Positions 1 to 8,507 of a DNA stretch of 64,000 nt are shown here, piece after piece; positions within the stretch are counted from its first letter, which is position 1; the number at the start of each line of letters is the position of its first letter. The notes beneath the pieces were generated by a model. The model saw nothing but the letters and a program-made list of their open reading frames with translations. It was not told the DNA's origin and did not search any database. The stretch is from Bradyrhizobium sp. NAS80.1 (GTDB lineage Bacteria; Pseudomonadota; Alphaproteobacteria; Rhizobiales; Xanthobacteraceae). The DNA lies in assembly GCF_001908205.1 (NCBI RefSeq), contig NZ_LGHL01000211.1, forward strand, positions 16,681 to 80,680. Direction: 5' to 3'. The position numbers were made by a program, and so were the translations under genes.

Positions 1-2
1 CG

Positions 3-1667
3 ACGACCTTGCAGGCCTCGCTGCTGGCGCGCCTCGATCGTTTCGCCTCGGTCAAGGATGTGGCGCAGATCGGTGCCGCGATTGGACGCGAATTCTCCCA
101 CGAGTTGATCGCGGCGGTGTCGCCTCTCGCCCCGAACGACCTCGATGCGGCGCTCGAGCGGTTGACGGAAGCCGGCCTCATTGCCCGACGTGGAACGCCG
201 CCGGACGCGACCTATACGTTCAAGCATGCGCTGGTGCAGGATGCTGCTTACGACACGATGATCAGGAGCCGGCGGCGACCGCTGCATGCGAGCATCGCCA
301 AAGGGCTGGTCGAGCGGTTTCCGGCGCTGGCCGAAAGCCTGCCTGAAGTCGTAGCCCATCACTTCACCGAGGCGGGGCTCACGGTCGAGGCGATCGCCTG
401 CTGGCTCAAGGCGGGTCGGCTCGCATCCGCGCGATCCGCCAATCGCGAGGCCGTCAGCTCGCTTGAGCGGGCGCGGAGCCTCATCGACACATTGCCCGAG
501 AGCCGCTCCAGGCTGGAGCAGGGCTACGATGTCCGTCTCGAGCTGCGTCCGGTGCTGCTCGAGCTCGGCCGAGGCGCGCAAATGCTGGAGTGCCTGCGCG
601 AGGCAGAGGCGCTCGCCGATCAGCTAAACGATGACCGCCGGCGGGGCGGCGTCTATGGATTCATGACGGTGGTCTATTCGTTGGCCGGCGAGCTCGACCA
701 GGCGCTCGCGGCCGGTTCGCGCGCACTGGAGGTTGCAGGGCGCCTGGACGATCTGCGGCTTCGTATCGTCGCCACCAGCCTTCTCCTGCAGGTGCACCAC
801 GCCATGGGGCACTATGACGAGGTGATCGAGCTCGCGACCGGCAATCTGGCTGCGTTGCCCGGCGAATGGGTCCATGAAACCCTTGGCCTTGGTGGCCCAC
901 CCTCGGTCTGGGATCGGGGCTGTCTGGTCCAGAGCCTTGCCGAGCGCGGCAGATTTGCCGAGGCGGCCGGCCACGAGGCCGAGATGCTCCGTCTCGCCGA
1001 GCTGAGCCAGCACTCCTTTACGATCAGCATGGCCAATTTCGCATCCAGCGTGCTCCACATCATCAAAGGCGACTGGGCCGAGGCGCACTCACGGATCGAA
1101 CGCTGGGTCGCGCTGGCCCGAACGGGGAAATTCTCGTTCCATCTGTCCTGGGGTGTCGCCGCTTCATGCTGGCCGACAGCGCAACTCGGCGAACAGAACG
1201 AAGCATCAAACCGGATCACGGAGGCCGAGGCGCTCCTCGAACGCCTGGCCGCGGGCCGAATCCGTGCGTCTCTCGTCTGGTTCTATTGCTCGGTCGCGCG
1301 CGCTTGCCTGTTGCTCGGCCGGCTCGACGAGGCGAGGCGCCTCGGTTACCGTGCGCTCGACTTCTGCACGCTCCAACCCGGCTTCGAGGCCCATGCGCGG
1401 CATCTGCTCGGCGATGTAGCGACCCATCCCGATCGAATCGATGCCGAGCAAGGCGAAGCTCATTATCACTACGCGCTGGCGCTTGCCGAGCGGCTCGACA
1501 TGGCGCCAATGATCGCGCATTGCCATTTCGGTCTCGCCAAAATCCGATTGCGCAGCGGCGCGCACGAGCAGGCGCAAGTGCATGTCGCGACGGCGGCGAC
1601 GATGTATCGTGGCATGGGCATGACGCACTGGCTGGTGCAGGCGGAAGCGTTGCTGGCTCGACCGTAG
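3..1667 (+). CDS. AAA-ATPase/TPR signalling protein, C-terminal part (5' end outside window)
   Basis: The reading frame is open to the left edge, so the gene is truncated there and its true start is not visible. The visible 550 residues begin in the helical region that follows an AAA/STAND ATPase domain (LLARLDRF, IGAAIGREFS, then FKHALVQDAAYDTM near residue 75). They continue as TPR-like alpha-helical repeats to the end. This arrangement is typical of large rhizobial proteins with an N-terminal class III adenylate/guanylate cyclase or a winged helix, an ATPase and TPRs. Which N-terminal domain is present cannot be told here. TPRs usually serve protein contacts or ligand sensing. The downstream neighbour is convergent, so the gene is probably transcribed alone or with genes to the left. 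The family call is firm, the function uncertain. Confidence 0.8.
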   Translation, partial: TTLQASLLARLDRFASVKDVAQIGAAIGREFSHELIAAVSPLAPNDLDAALERLTEAGLIARRGTPPDATYTFKHALVQDAAYDTMIRSRRRPLHASIAKGLVERFPALAESLPEVVAHHFTEAGLTVEAIACWLKAGRLASARSANREAVSSLERARSLIDTLPESRSRLEQGYDVRLELRPVLLELGRGAQMLECLREAEALADQLNDDRRRGGVYGFMTVVYSLAGELDQALAAGSRALEVAGRLDDLRLRIVATSLLLQVHHAMGHYDEVIELATGNLAALPGEWVHETLGLGGPPSVWDRGCLVQSLAERGRFAEAAGHEAEMLRLAELSQHSFTISMANFASSVLHIIKGDWAEAHSRIERWVALARTGKFSFHLSWGVAASCWPTAQLGEQNEASNRITEAEALLERLAAGRIRASLVWFYCSVARACLLLGRLDEARRLGYRALDFCTLQPGFEAHARHLLGDVATHPDRIDAEQGEAHYHYALALAERLDMAPMIAHCHFGLAKIRLRSGAHEQAQVHVATAATMYRGMGMTHWLVQAEALLARP

Positions 1668-1702
1668 CCCCGGCCACCGGAGCGCGGCGGGCCGATGCTT
1701 CG

Positions 1703-3085
1703 TTATGCCGACAGCCCCGCAACGCGCCGCAGTGTCTTCAAGCTTGGCAGCAGGCAATACGCCGTCCCGCGCGTGACGATGAATTGCGGCAGCTTCGGAA
1801 TCCTGATTTTCTTCTCTTTTGTAATCGCAATCGTGAACGATGGATCGATGCCGGGGGCTCCGCGGTTGGCAAGCAAGGCGTCCTGGGTATTCAGGCCGGG
1901 GGAAAACACCGCGCTGAAATTATTGGTGTTGATCCACCCGTAGAGCAGTTCGAACTGGCCGGCCAGCGCGCCACACAGGAACAGGCCGACCAGGCCGCGC
2001 TCGCCTTCGTAATTCGGTGGCGCAGGCGGCGCACCGTACGGCACACCGCGGCGGATCAGGCGGGGCACTGGCGCGTCCGACGCATACACCGCCTGGTCGC
2101 GCGGGTTCGCCACGCGCGTGTGGGCCGAGTACGGACATCGCAGCCCAGGGCGATCATCCGGCTCATAGCGGAAATCGGTTGCGCCCGCCGTCGCCGGATC
2201 CGGCGCATCAGGCGACAGCGCGAGCGGCGAGCCGTTGCGCCAGCGGCCGACCAACTTGGCCGCCAGCCATTCGCGCGCGTGATCTTCCGAGCCGCCGATC
2301 GCCGCGACGACCTCGGGCGCGGTGTTGGCCAGAAACTGGTCGAAAGCCCCGACATCCTGATAGAGCACGCGAAAGGCGCAGTAACATCCATCCTTGGCGA
2401 ATTCGCCCGCCTGTCCGACGTCCGGCCCTGGACCGAATGCCGACCCCGGATAGCCGATCAGGAAGTTGTTGGCGTCGCCCGGGTCGGTGGTTGAGGGATC
2501 GGCAGGCCAGCCGAGATCAGGATTGTCGATTCCGTCGCGGTAGCCGAAGTGAATGAAGTTCTCGAGCGGAGCGTATTGTTGCAGCCGGCCGCTCTGGCCG
2601 CTCTCGGGACGGAGCGGCAGAATCTCGCGCAGCCCATTGTTCGCAGCCGCCTGCGACACCAGCGCGACCAGGCCGTCCAACGCGTCCTGGGTCATCCCGT
2701 AGACATGGACGATGCAGTGGATGGCCTGCTTGTCCTGGCTGTTCCACCACCTGGCCGGATCGCTCGCGCCCGTGTCGTACAGCGATTGTTGCGAGTCTTC
2801 GGACCAGGGACCGGCCTCGAACTCGGGCGGAAATTGACGCCCGAAGGCAGGTTCGAAGGTCAGGATCCCGTTGAAGGTAAGGCCGATATTGAGCATTCGC
2901 TCCGGCTTGTCGCTCCAGGCCTCTGCGGATTGGACGTAAGGCAGCAGTGCCCGGACGAATCCGGCCGCACCCCGGCGGCCTGTGAACGAGAACATCAGGT
3001 GGCATGAATGCGGATGGGTATAGCCGCGCAGGATCAGGCCTTGCACGTTGCCCGGTTGGTACGGCGGCGCGGGGCTGGTCGTCAT
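1703..3085 (-). CDS. DyP-type (dye-decolourising) haem peroxidase
   Basis: A 460-residue haem peroxidase of the DyP superfamily, which uses hydrogen peroxide to oxidise bulky aromatic substrates. The hallmark GXXDG motif is present as GYRDGIDNP at about residues 181-189, with the catalytic Asp at 184. The proximal haem ligand is probably His322 in HTRVANPRD, followed by RRGVPYG near 345-351. There is no Tat or Sec signal, so a cytoplasmic location is likely. I chose the ATG at 3085, which puts PGNVQGLILRGY near the N-terminus as in relatives. A GTG at 3151 in the same frame would add 22 low-similarity residues. The gene follows a small conserved gene on the same strand by 80 bp, and the two probably form an operon. 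No encapsulin gene is adjacent. Confidence 0.9.
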   Translation of the reverse strand: MTTSPAPPYQPGNVQGLILRGYTHPHSCHLMFSFTGRRGAAGFVRALLPYVQSAEAWSDKPERMLNIGLTFNGILTFEPAFGRQFPPEFEAGPWSEDSQQSLYDTGASDPARWWNSQDKQAIHCIVHVYGMTQDALDGLVALVSQAAANNGLREILPLRPESGQSGRLQQYAPLENFIHFGYRDGIDNPDLGWPADPSTTDPGDANNFLIGYPGSAFGPGPDVGQAGEFAKDGCYCAFRVLYQDVGAFDQFLANTAPEVVAAIGGSEDHAREWLAAKLVGRWRNGSPLALSPDAPDPATAGATDFRYEPDDRPGLRCPYSAHTRVANPRDQAVYASDAPVPRLIRRGVPYGAPPAPPNYEGERGLVGLFLCGALAGQFELLYGWINTNNFSAVFSPGLNTQDALLANRGAPGIDPSFTIAITKEKKIRIPKLPQFIVTRGTAYCLLPSLKTLRRVAGLSA

Positions 3086-3165
3086 GCTGAACCGATTCCG
3101 ATTGCCGTCGTCATCGGCGACCGCGTCAGCGGCCGCCTCGACGCAGGGCACTGTTGCCTGCGGCG

Positions 3166-3600
3166 CTACGCAGATGGCGGGAAGGCAGCCTTGATCTGGC
3201 GTACGGTCTGGCCGTATGCCTGATAAAGATCATCTGACCCGCCGCTCAGATTGTTTGCTTCGATGAAATTCGCGAACTCGGTGAGGGTCTTGAGCGGCGA
3301 GGCAGGGGGATGGAGCGCCATGGCGGTGATCCCCGCGAACAGCTTCCGAAGCTCCGGGTCTTCCCAGAAAAACCTGAGATAGGGAAGCATCGGGCCGTCG
3401 AACGTCGTGATCACGCAGATCGCCTGAATGCCTTTCCCGTCGGGATTGGGAATCAACACGAAGCGCGCATAGTGGACGTCCACGAAACGATCGAGCTGCT
3501 CCTTGTGCAGGGTCACGAAATGATCGTGCGCCTCCTGGGCCGCTTTTTGGATCGCCGGATCCTGCTTGATCGGGATGTAGAGCGTGAGCGGATTGGCCAT
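3166..3600 (-). CDS. Conserved protein in operon with DyP peroxidase
   Basis: A 144-residue soluble protein with no signal peptide or membrane segment. The N-terminal half (LTLYIPIKQDP, then HYARFVLIPNPDG and ICVITTFDG) looks like alternating beta strands and helices, suggesting a ferredoxin-like or dimeric alpha-beta barrel fold. That is the same fold type as the DyP peroxidase it precedes. I recall similar domains beside or fused to DyP enzymes, but I do not know a named function. It is the first gene of a probable two-gene unit with the peroxidase downstream, so a supporting role such as partner or cargo protein is an inference. The ATG at 3600 is the natural start. Confidence 0.75.
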   Translation of the reverse strand: MANPLTLYIPIKQDPAIQKAAQEAHDHFVTLHKEQLDRFVDVHYARFVLIPNPDGKGIQAICVITTFDGPMLPYLRFFWEDPELRKLFAGITAMALHPPASPLKTLTEFANFIEANNLSGGSDDLYQAYGQTVRQIKAAFPPSA

Positions 3601-3629
3601 TGGACTGCTCCCATGAGGCTGAAGGGCAC

Positions 3630-3673
3630 CACGTGATCTTTTGGCGATCGGATCGGGATGCCCACATCACGTG
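3630..3673. promoter_or_regulatory. Inverted repeat CACGTGAT/ATCACGTG upstream of the DyP operon
   Basis: Two 8-bp arms, CACGTGAT at 3630-3637 and ATCACGTG at 3666-3673, form a perfect inverted repeat with a 28-bp spacer, 30 bp upstream of the start at 3600. A second, looser pair (CAACTGA at 3698-3704, TCAGTTG at 3727-3733) lies just beyond. Both could be binding sites for a dimeric regulator or chance. No promoter hexamers are clear. Confidence 0.35.
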
Positions 3674-3854
3674 CCGCTACGGGCGCAATCCCTAAGACAA
3701 CTGATTTCTCTTAAAGCGCAAACGTGTCAGTTGCACTATCGCGAGTCAAGCCGCGGACGTGGCAACTGCTTGCGTTCGTCCGGGACGGGCGTCGTGTCCT
3801 GCATGGGTGGTGCAAGATGGAAGAGATCGGGCGTAGCTCTGCGGAGTTAGCAAG

Positions 3855-4196
3855 TCATGTCGAAGTCGGCTTTGACGGCGTGGGGACCAGTCCCATGCAC
3901 CGCTGCACCTCGCCGGGGACGTTGTAGGTTCGCATGATGTGACGACTGTCGCGAAGGCCAGTCGCCTCACGTTGCACCACGAACATCCAGAGCGCATGGC
4001 CAGCCTCTGTCACCAGCTTGCTCCTGGCCGGCTGTGCCGATGCCGGCGTCTCCTCGCGCACGTGGGCAGCGTCGAACTCGCGCAAGCGTGCAAGCGCTCG
4101 TTCGAGTGTGCGGCCCATCCGTCCAAGCGCAGAGGCCTGTTCCTGGACGATCTCATAGTGGAGGACATCGACAGGCGGGAGACGATCACGGGACAT
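3855..4196 (-). CDS. DUF6665-like hypothetical protein
   Basis: A 113-residue protein of unknown function. It has a helical N-terminus (HYEIVQEQASALGRMGRTLE) and a second conserved block, ALWMFVVQREATGLRD, followed by a motif like NVPGEVQRCMG. That pattern matches what I remember of the DUF6665 family found in rhizobia, though the assignment is from memory. I took the ATG at 4196, because the residues encoded further upstream are low-complexity Arg-rich sequence with no family character. There is no signal peptide or membrane segment. It is 62 bp downstream of the tetR stop on the same strand. No function can be inferred. Confidence 0.7.
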   Translation of the reverse strand: MSRDRLPPVDVLHYEIVQEQASALGRMGRTLERALARLREFDAAHVREETPASAQPARSKLVTEAGHALWMFVVQREATGLRDSRHIMRTYNVPGEVQRCMGLVPTPSKPTST

Positions 4197-4258
4197 GGCG
4201 TCAATATAGCGCCGCGGAATCCGTATGCGCAACGCGCGGGACCGGTTCCGGGGCTGCG

Positions 4259-4894
4259 CTACTTCGCCCGGTACGCCGCCAGAAACATCCGCGTTGCGCT
4301 GTCGACCACCTCGGTCATGCGTTCTTCCGACGGCGGCGGCGCGGCCTGAAAGATGAAGGGCAGAAAAAGTGAGGCCTTGCACAGTTCCATGAACTGCGAG
4401 GCGGCAAGAACGCAATCGTCAATCCTTAGATCGCCGGAGGCGACATGCGCTTTGAGATAGTCGGAAAGCCGGTTGATGGTCTTGTCCAGCACGCGCAAAT
4501 AATAGCGGCGGCCGACATCGGGCATGCGCTCGGCGATCGCCATCACGGTGCGGATCGCCGATCCGCCGCCGGGCCGGCAGAGCAGGTGAATGTAGGCCTG
4601 GCCGAAATCCTTCAGCGTCGTCTCCGCGTCGCGCGCGGGATCGAAATTGAACACGACCTGGCCGTGCTGGAGTGCCTCCTCCTCGAGGATGGCTTCGAAC
4701 AGCGCGCATTTGTCGGCGAAGTAGACATAGAGCGTGCCCTTGGAAACCGCGGCGGCGCGCGCAATCTCGCCCATGCTGGCGCCGTCGAAACCGAGATCCA
4801 TGAACACCTTGCGGGCGCCGTCCAGGATCTGGCGACGCTTCGAGCTGTCCTCTTCGGAGACGACATGCAGATGTTCGCGGCCTGCTGCAACCAT
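4259..4894 (-). CDS. TetR/AcrR family transcriptional repressor of the adjacent efflux pump
   Basis: A 211-residue one-component regulator. The N-terminal DNA-binding domain is clear: RRQILDGARKVFMDLGFDG, then the helix-turn-helix MGEIARAAAVSKGTLYVYF. The C-terminal ligand domain (about residues 75-211) is of the longer AcrR type. It is divergent from the HlyD/MFS pump genes. A perfect palindrome at 4993-5013 sits between the two start codons and is the obvious operator, so the protein probably represses both itself and the pump until an effector binds. An ATG six codons further upstream (4912) is also possible. I prefer 4894, which leaves a typical short lead into the first helix. Confidence 0.93.
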   Translation of the reverse strand: MVAAGREHLHVVSEEDSSKRRQILDGARKVFMDLGFDGASMGEIARAAAVSKGTLYVYFADKCALFEAILEEEALQHGQVVFNFDPARDAETTLKDFGQAYIHLLCRPGGGSAIRTVMAIAERMPDVGRRYYLRVLDKTINRLSDYLKAHVASGDLRIDDCVLAASQFMELCKASLFLPFIFQAAPPPSEERMTEVVDSATRMFLAAYRAK

Positions 4895-4992
4895 TGGTTT
4901 AGCGTCTCGCAAGGTTTTGGATCGGGTCCCGGACCATGAAACCCAAATAAAGGATTCGGGCCACTAGGTTCCGGCCGGAAATATTATGTATA

Positions 4993-5013
4993 TTGACCGA
5001 ACCGTTCGGTCAA
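4993..5013. promoter_or_regulatory. Perfect palindromic operator for the TetR regulator
   Basis: TTGACCGAAC and GTTCGGTCAA are exact 10-bp inverted arms around one central C. The site lies 98 bp from the tetR start and 78 bp from the HlyD start, in the divergent intergenic region. Length, symmetry and location are those expected for a TetR dimer site. Regulation of both directions is inferred. Confidence 0.85.
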
Positions 5014-5091
5014 TGGTATTTGGGATGGCGACAGGAAACCGGCCGCGCGGCGGTCGTCCTTGGTCGCGCTTTTGTTGTTGGGGAGGCCTTT

Positions 5092-6414
5092 ATGGCCGTA
5101 TCGAGAGACCAGGCTGCGCGCGTCCTTCGCGAGGAAGCGGTGGAGACGACGCCGCTGCTGGCGGGCGGCGAGGCCGCAGCCGAGAAATCTCCAGCCCTCG
5201 CCGAGCAGTTGCGCTCTCACGTGACCGAGGAAGGCAAGCGCCGCACCAGCGAGGCGCCGGAGAAGCCTGTGTCCGACAAGCCGGCCGAACCTGCGCCGGA
5301 GCCGCCCACCGCCGGCGCGCCGAAATCCGGCAAGCGCAAATTCGTCCTGATGGGCGTTGGCCTGGTGCTGGCGCTCGCGGCCGCGAGCTATGCCGGCTAC
5401 TACACGCTGGTCGGCCGCTTCTACGTTTCCACCGACGACGCCTATGTCCGCGCCAACAACACCATGCTGGGCGCCCGCGTTGCCGGCCACATCTCCTCGA
5501 TCCTCGCCGGTGACAACACGACGGTACGGGCCGGCGACATCGTCTTCCGTATCGACGACGGTGACTACAAGATTGCGGTCGATGCCGCCAAGACCAGGAT
5601 CGCGACCCAGCAGGCCACCATCGATCGCATCGGCCGCCAGGTCGCAGCGCTCGACAGCCAGGTCGCTCAGGCCAAGGCGCAGCTCGTTTCCGCCGAAGCG
5701 GGCCTCAAGCGTGCCGATCTCGACTATGAGCGTCAGCAGGCGCTGAGCAGCAAGGGCTTTGCCTCGCGCGCCACCTTCGAAACCTCGGAAGCCGGTCGCG
5801 ACCAGGGCGCCGCCGCCGTCAAGGCCGCGCAGGCCGCCTACGACGTCGCCGTCAGCAATGTCGACGTCGCCAAGGCGCAGCAGGCCGAAGCACAGGCGCA
5901 ACTCGCCGAACTCAAGACCTCGCTCGCCAAGGCCGAGCGCGATCTCGCCTTCACCGCGGTGCGCGCGCCGGTCGACGGCACATTCTCGAACCGCCTCGTC
6001 AGCGCCGGCGATTTCGTTGCAGTCGGCCAGCGCCTCGGCAACATCGTGCCGCTCGACGACGTCTATATCGACGCCAACTTCAAGGAAACCCAACTCAAGC
6101 GCATCCGTCCCGGCCAGCCGGTGACCATCAAGGTCGATGCCTATGGCATGCGCAAGTTCAGCGGCGTCGTCGACAGCATCGCGGCGGGTTCGGGCTCGGT
6201 GTTCACGCTGCTGCCGCCGGACAACGCCACCGGCAACTTCACCAAGATCGTGCAGCGCGTGCCGATCCGCATCCGCGTGCCGAAGTCGGTCACCAGGCAG
6301 AACCTGCTGCGCGCCGGCATGTCGGTCTATGCAACCGTCGACACCAACAAGGGCGCGGCCGACGCCGACAGCGAGATCGATCTCGACGATCCCACCATGA
6401 TCCATCCGCAGTAA
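5092..6414 (+). CDS. HlyD/EmrA-family membrane fusion protein of an efflux pump
   Basis: A 440-residue periplasmic adaptor that links an inner-membrane transporter to an outer-membrane channel. A Pro/Ala/Glu-rich cytoplasmic lead of about 80 residues precedes one membrane segment at about 84-105. Next come the EmrA signature STDDAYV (113-119), a biotinyl-lipoyl-like half, a long coiled-coil hairpin (roughly 165-300) and the returning lipoyl and beta-barrel parts (APVDGTFSNRLVSAGDFV). The long cytoplasmic lead is more than E. coli EmrA has. I chose the ATG at 5092, since GGGGAGG sits 6-12 bases upstream. An in-frame TTG at 4993 would begin inside the operator. The MFS gene follows 31 bp later, so the pair forms an EmrAB-type operon. 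Confidence 0.93.
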   Translation: MAVSRDQAARVLREEAVETTPLLAGGEAAAEKSPALAEQLRSHVTEEGKRRTSEAPEKPVSDKPAEPAPEPPTAGAPKSGKRKFVLMGVGLVLALAAASYAGYYTLVGRFYVSTDDAYVRANNTMLGARVAGHISSILAGDNTTVRAGDIVFRIDDGDYKIAVDAAKTRIATQQATIDRIGRQVAALDSQVAQAKAQLVSAEAGLKRADLDYERQQALSSKGFASRATFETSEAGRDQGAAAVKAAQAAYDVAVSNVDVAKAQQAEAQAQLAELKTSLAKAERDLAFTAVRAPVDGTFSNRLVSAGDFVAVGQRLGNIVPLDDVYIDANFKETQLKRIRPGQPVTIKVDAYGMRKFSGVVDSIAAGSGSVFTLLPPDNATGNFTKIVQRVPIRIRVPKSVTRQNLLRAGMSVYATVDTNKGAADADSEIDLDDPTMIHPQ

Positions 6415-6445
6415 GCGCGCCTCTCGAGCGCTGCGAGGTCAGACC

Positions 6446-8029
6446 ATGGCCAATGCCACGACCGCTTCACCTGCCATGATGGCCGACCCCGCTTCGGAGC
6501 GCATCGCGCCCAAGCGGCTGATCGCCTTCATCATCATGGTGTTCGGGATGTTCATGTCGATCCTGGACATCCAGGTCGTCTCGGCCTCCTTGAGCGAAAT
6601 CCAGGCCGGTCTGTCGGCAAGCTCGAGCGAAGTCTCCTGGGTCCAGACCGCCTATCTGATCGCCGAAGTCATCGCGATCCCGCTGTCGGGATTCTTATCG
6701 CGCGCCTTCGGCACGCGGCTGCTGTTCGCGATCTCGGCGGCCGGCTTCACCGCATCGAGCCTGCTCTGCGGCTTCGCCACGACGATCGAGGAGATGATCC
6801 TCTGGCGCGCGCTCCAGGGCTTTCTCGGCGCCGGCATGATCCCGACGGTGTTCGCCTCGGCCTACACCGTCTTCCCACGCTCGAAATTCAACGTCGTCGG
6901 ACCCATCATCGGCCTCGTTGCGACGCTGGCGCCGACCATCGGGCCGACGGTCGGCGGCTACATCACCGACCTGATGTCCTGGAACTGGCTGTTCTTCATC
7001 AACATCGTGCCCGGCATCGGTATCACCCTCGGTGTGCTGGCGCTGGTCGACTTCGACGAGCCGCATTTCGAACTGCTCGACCGCTTCGACTGGTGGGGCC
7101 TGCTGTTCATGGCCGGCTTCCTCGGCACGCTGGAATATGTGCTGGAGGAAGGTCCGCAATATGAATGGCTGCAGGACACTTCCGTCGCGATCAGCGCCTG
7201 GATCTGCGCAATCTCGGCGATTGCCTTCTTCTGGCGCGTCTTCACGGTGGCCGAGCCGATCGTCAATCTGCGCACCTTCTCCAATCGCAATTTCGCGATC
7301 GGCTGCCTCTTGCAGTTCTGCATCGGCATCGGTCTCTACGGCATGACCTACATCTATCCGCGCTATCTCGCGGAAGTGCGCGGCTACAGCGCGCTGATGA
7401 TCGGCGAGACCATGTTCGTCTCCGGCATCACCATGTTCCTGGTCGCGCCGCTGGTCGGCCGTCTCATGGCGAAGATCGACATGCGCTACATGATCGCGTT
7501 CGGCCTCGTCGTGTTCGCGATCGGCTCCTACCAGATGACCTGGATCACGCGCGACTTCGATTTCTACGAGTTGCTCGTGCCGCAAATCCTGCGCGGCATC
7601 GGCATGATGTTCGCGATGGTGCCGACCAACAACATCGCGCTCGGCACGCTGGCGCCTGATAGGGTGAAGAACGCCTCCGGCCTGTTCAACCTGATGCGCA
7701 ATCTCGGCGGCGCCGTGGGCCTCGCCGTCATCAACACCGTGCTCAATGACCGCACCGACCTCCACATCACGCGCCTGCAGGAGCGCGTGACCTGGGGCAA
7801 TGCGACCGCGACCGAAACCCTGACCATGCTCATGCAGAAGTTCCAGGGGCTCGGCGACTCCACGCTGATGGCAATGAAGCAGCTCAGCCAGATCGTACAC
7901 CGCCAGGCCGTGGTGATGAGCTTCGGCGATGCCTTCTTCCTGCTGACGGTGTTCTATCTCGGCCTCAGCCTGGTGGTCATGCTCTTGAAGAAGCCGGCCT
8001 CGCTGACCGGCGGCGGCGACGCTCATTAG
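6446..8029 (+). CDS. DHA2-family MFS multidrug transporter (EmrB type)
   Basis: A 527-residue integral membrane protein with the 14 predicted membrane segments of the DHA2 drug:H+ antiporter family. Family features include MSILDIQVVSASLSEIQ in segment 1, SWVQTAYLIAEVIAIPLSG, and a motif C-like stretch APTIGPTVGGYI in segment 5. It lies 31 bp after the adaptor gene with a GAGGTC Shine-Dalgarno. It should pump hydrophobic toxic compounds across the inner membrane, with the adaptor spanning the periplasm. The outer-membrane channel is not encoded nearby. Expression is probably controlled by the TetR operator upstream of the adaptor. The substrate cannot be told from sequence. Confidence 0.94.
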   Translation: MANATTASPAMMADPASERIAPKRLIAFIIMVFGMFMSILDIQVVSASLSEIQAGLSASSSEVSWVQTAYLIAEVIAIPLSGFLSRAFGTRLLFAISAAGFTASSLLCGFATTIEEMILWRALQGFLGAGMIPTVFASAYTVFPRSKFNVVGPIIGLVATLAPTIGPTVGGYITDLMSWNWLFFINIVPGIGITLGVLALVDFDEPHFELLDRFDWWGLLFMAGFLGTLEYVLEEGPQYEWLQDTSVAISAWICAISAIAFFWRVFTVAEPIVNLRTFSNRNFAIGCLLQFCIGIGLYGMTYIYPRYLAEVRGYSALMIGETMFVSGITMFLVAPLVGRLMAKIDMRYMIAFGLVVFAIGSYQMTWITRDFDFYELLVPQILRGIGMMFAMVPTNNIALGTLAPDRVKNASGLFNLMRNLGGAVGLAVINTVLNDRTDLHITRLQERVTWGNATATETLTMLMQKFQGLGDSTLMAMKQLSQIVHRQAVVMSFGDAFFLLTVFYLGLSLVVMLLKKPASLTGGGDAH

Positions 8030-8046
8030 GAGAACGGCATACGCTC

Positions 8047-8148
8047 CGTCATCGCCCGCGGAGGCGGGCGATCCAGTATTCTAGAGACGTCAGCCGGTTA
8101 CGGAGAAGCCGCGGCGTACTGGATGCCCCGGTCAAGCCGGGCACGACA
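8047..8148. repeat. Intergenic inverted repeat, family A
   Basis: About 100 bp with facing arms: CGTCATCGCCCGCGGAGGCG at the left and GCCCCGGTCAAGCCGGGCAC at the right. The interior carries GGAGAAGCCGCGGCGTACTGGAT. A second copy with the same interior lies at 47290-47391. This looks like a dispersed Bradyrhizobium intergenic element. The transcript would fold into long hairpins and could act as a terminator for the pump operon. Confidence 0.8.
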
Positions 8149-8216
8149 CCGGAGATTGGGTCAGCAGTGTCGCGAACCAAATTGCAACACTCGTCCGTGA
8201 TCTCGCACAAGCCCCG

Positions 8217-8245
8217 TTGCAAATCGCAAGCGGCACATCTATAAA
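8217..8245 (+). promoter_or_regulatory. Sigma-70-type promoter for the leader ORF and ABC/MATE genes
   Basis: TTGCAA (8217-8222) and TATAAA (8240-8245) are separated by exactly 17 bp. The predicted transcript start is near 8252, about 30 bases before a short ORF that has its own Shine-Dalgarno. The -10 matches consensus at 5 of 6 positions, the -35 at 4 of 6. Confidence 0.6.
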
Positions 8246-8281
8246 GCGCGCCTCATTCAATCGAACCGGGGAGAGATTTGC

Positions 8282-8356
8282 ATGATTTCGTCGCATTCGC
8301 AGATCGCACGCCCGCGCTCGATGATGTTCCGGCTCGGTATGTGCTCGGCCTGTTAG
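8282..8356 (+). CDS. 24-residue leader peptide ORF ending in Cys-Ser-Ala-Cys
   Basis: A short ORF that starts with ATG 8 bases after GGGGAGAG and ends with TAG at 8354-8356. The product begins MISSHSQIARPRS and ends RLGMCSAC, so the last two Cys codons flank the stop region. A 17-bp-spaced promoter lies just upstream, and the ABC exporter gene starts about 150 bp downstream on the same strand. Position and size fit a regulatory leader peptide, whose translation would report charged tRNA-Cys or another signal. Alternatively it is a tiny functional peptide or chance. No attenuator hairpin with a U-run is obvious in 8357-8507. Confidence 0.45.
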   Translation: MISSHSQIARPRSMMFRLGMCSAC

Positions 8357-8507
8357 AGGCCACCTCCGCCAGCTTCGATTGGGCTCCAGCGCCCGATCGC
8401 TCCGCTTCCCAAGTCAAAGCCAACTTTAAGTGACGCCGTCTCGGCCCTCGCGGCCGACTGCGTCCATCGATGGAGCCGGCCTGCGCCAGATGCAGCCGGA
8501 TGATGTC

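Noticed and set aside
4993..5091. TTG start for the HlyD protein at 4993
   Set aside because: It begins inside the operator palindrome and adds 33 residues without family character. The ATG at 5092 has GGGGAGG in front.
4984..6405. 473-codon minus-strand ORF across the HlyD gene
   Set aside because: Shadow frame of a verified coding region, with Leu/Gly/Arg-rich composition and no family motif.
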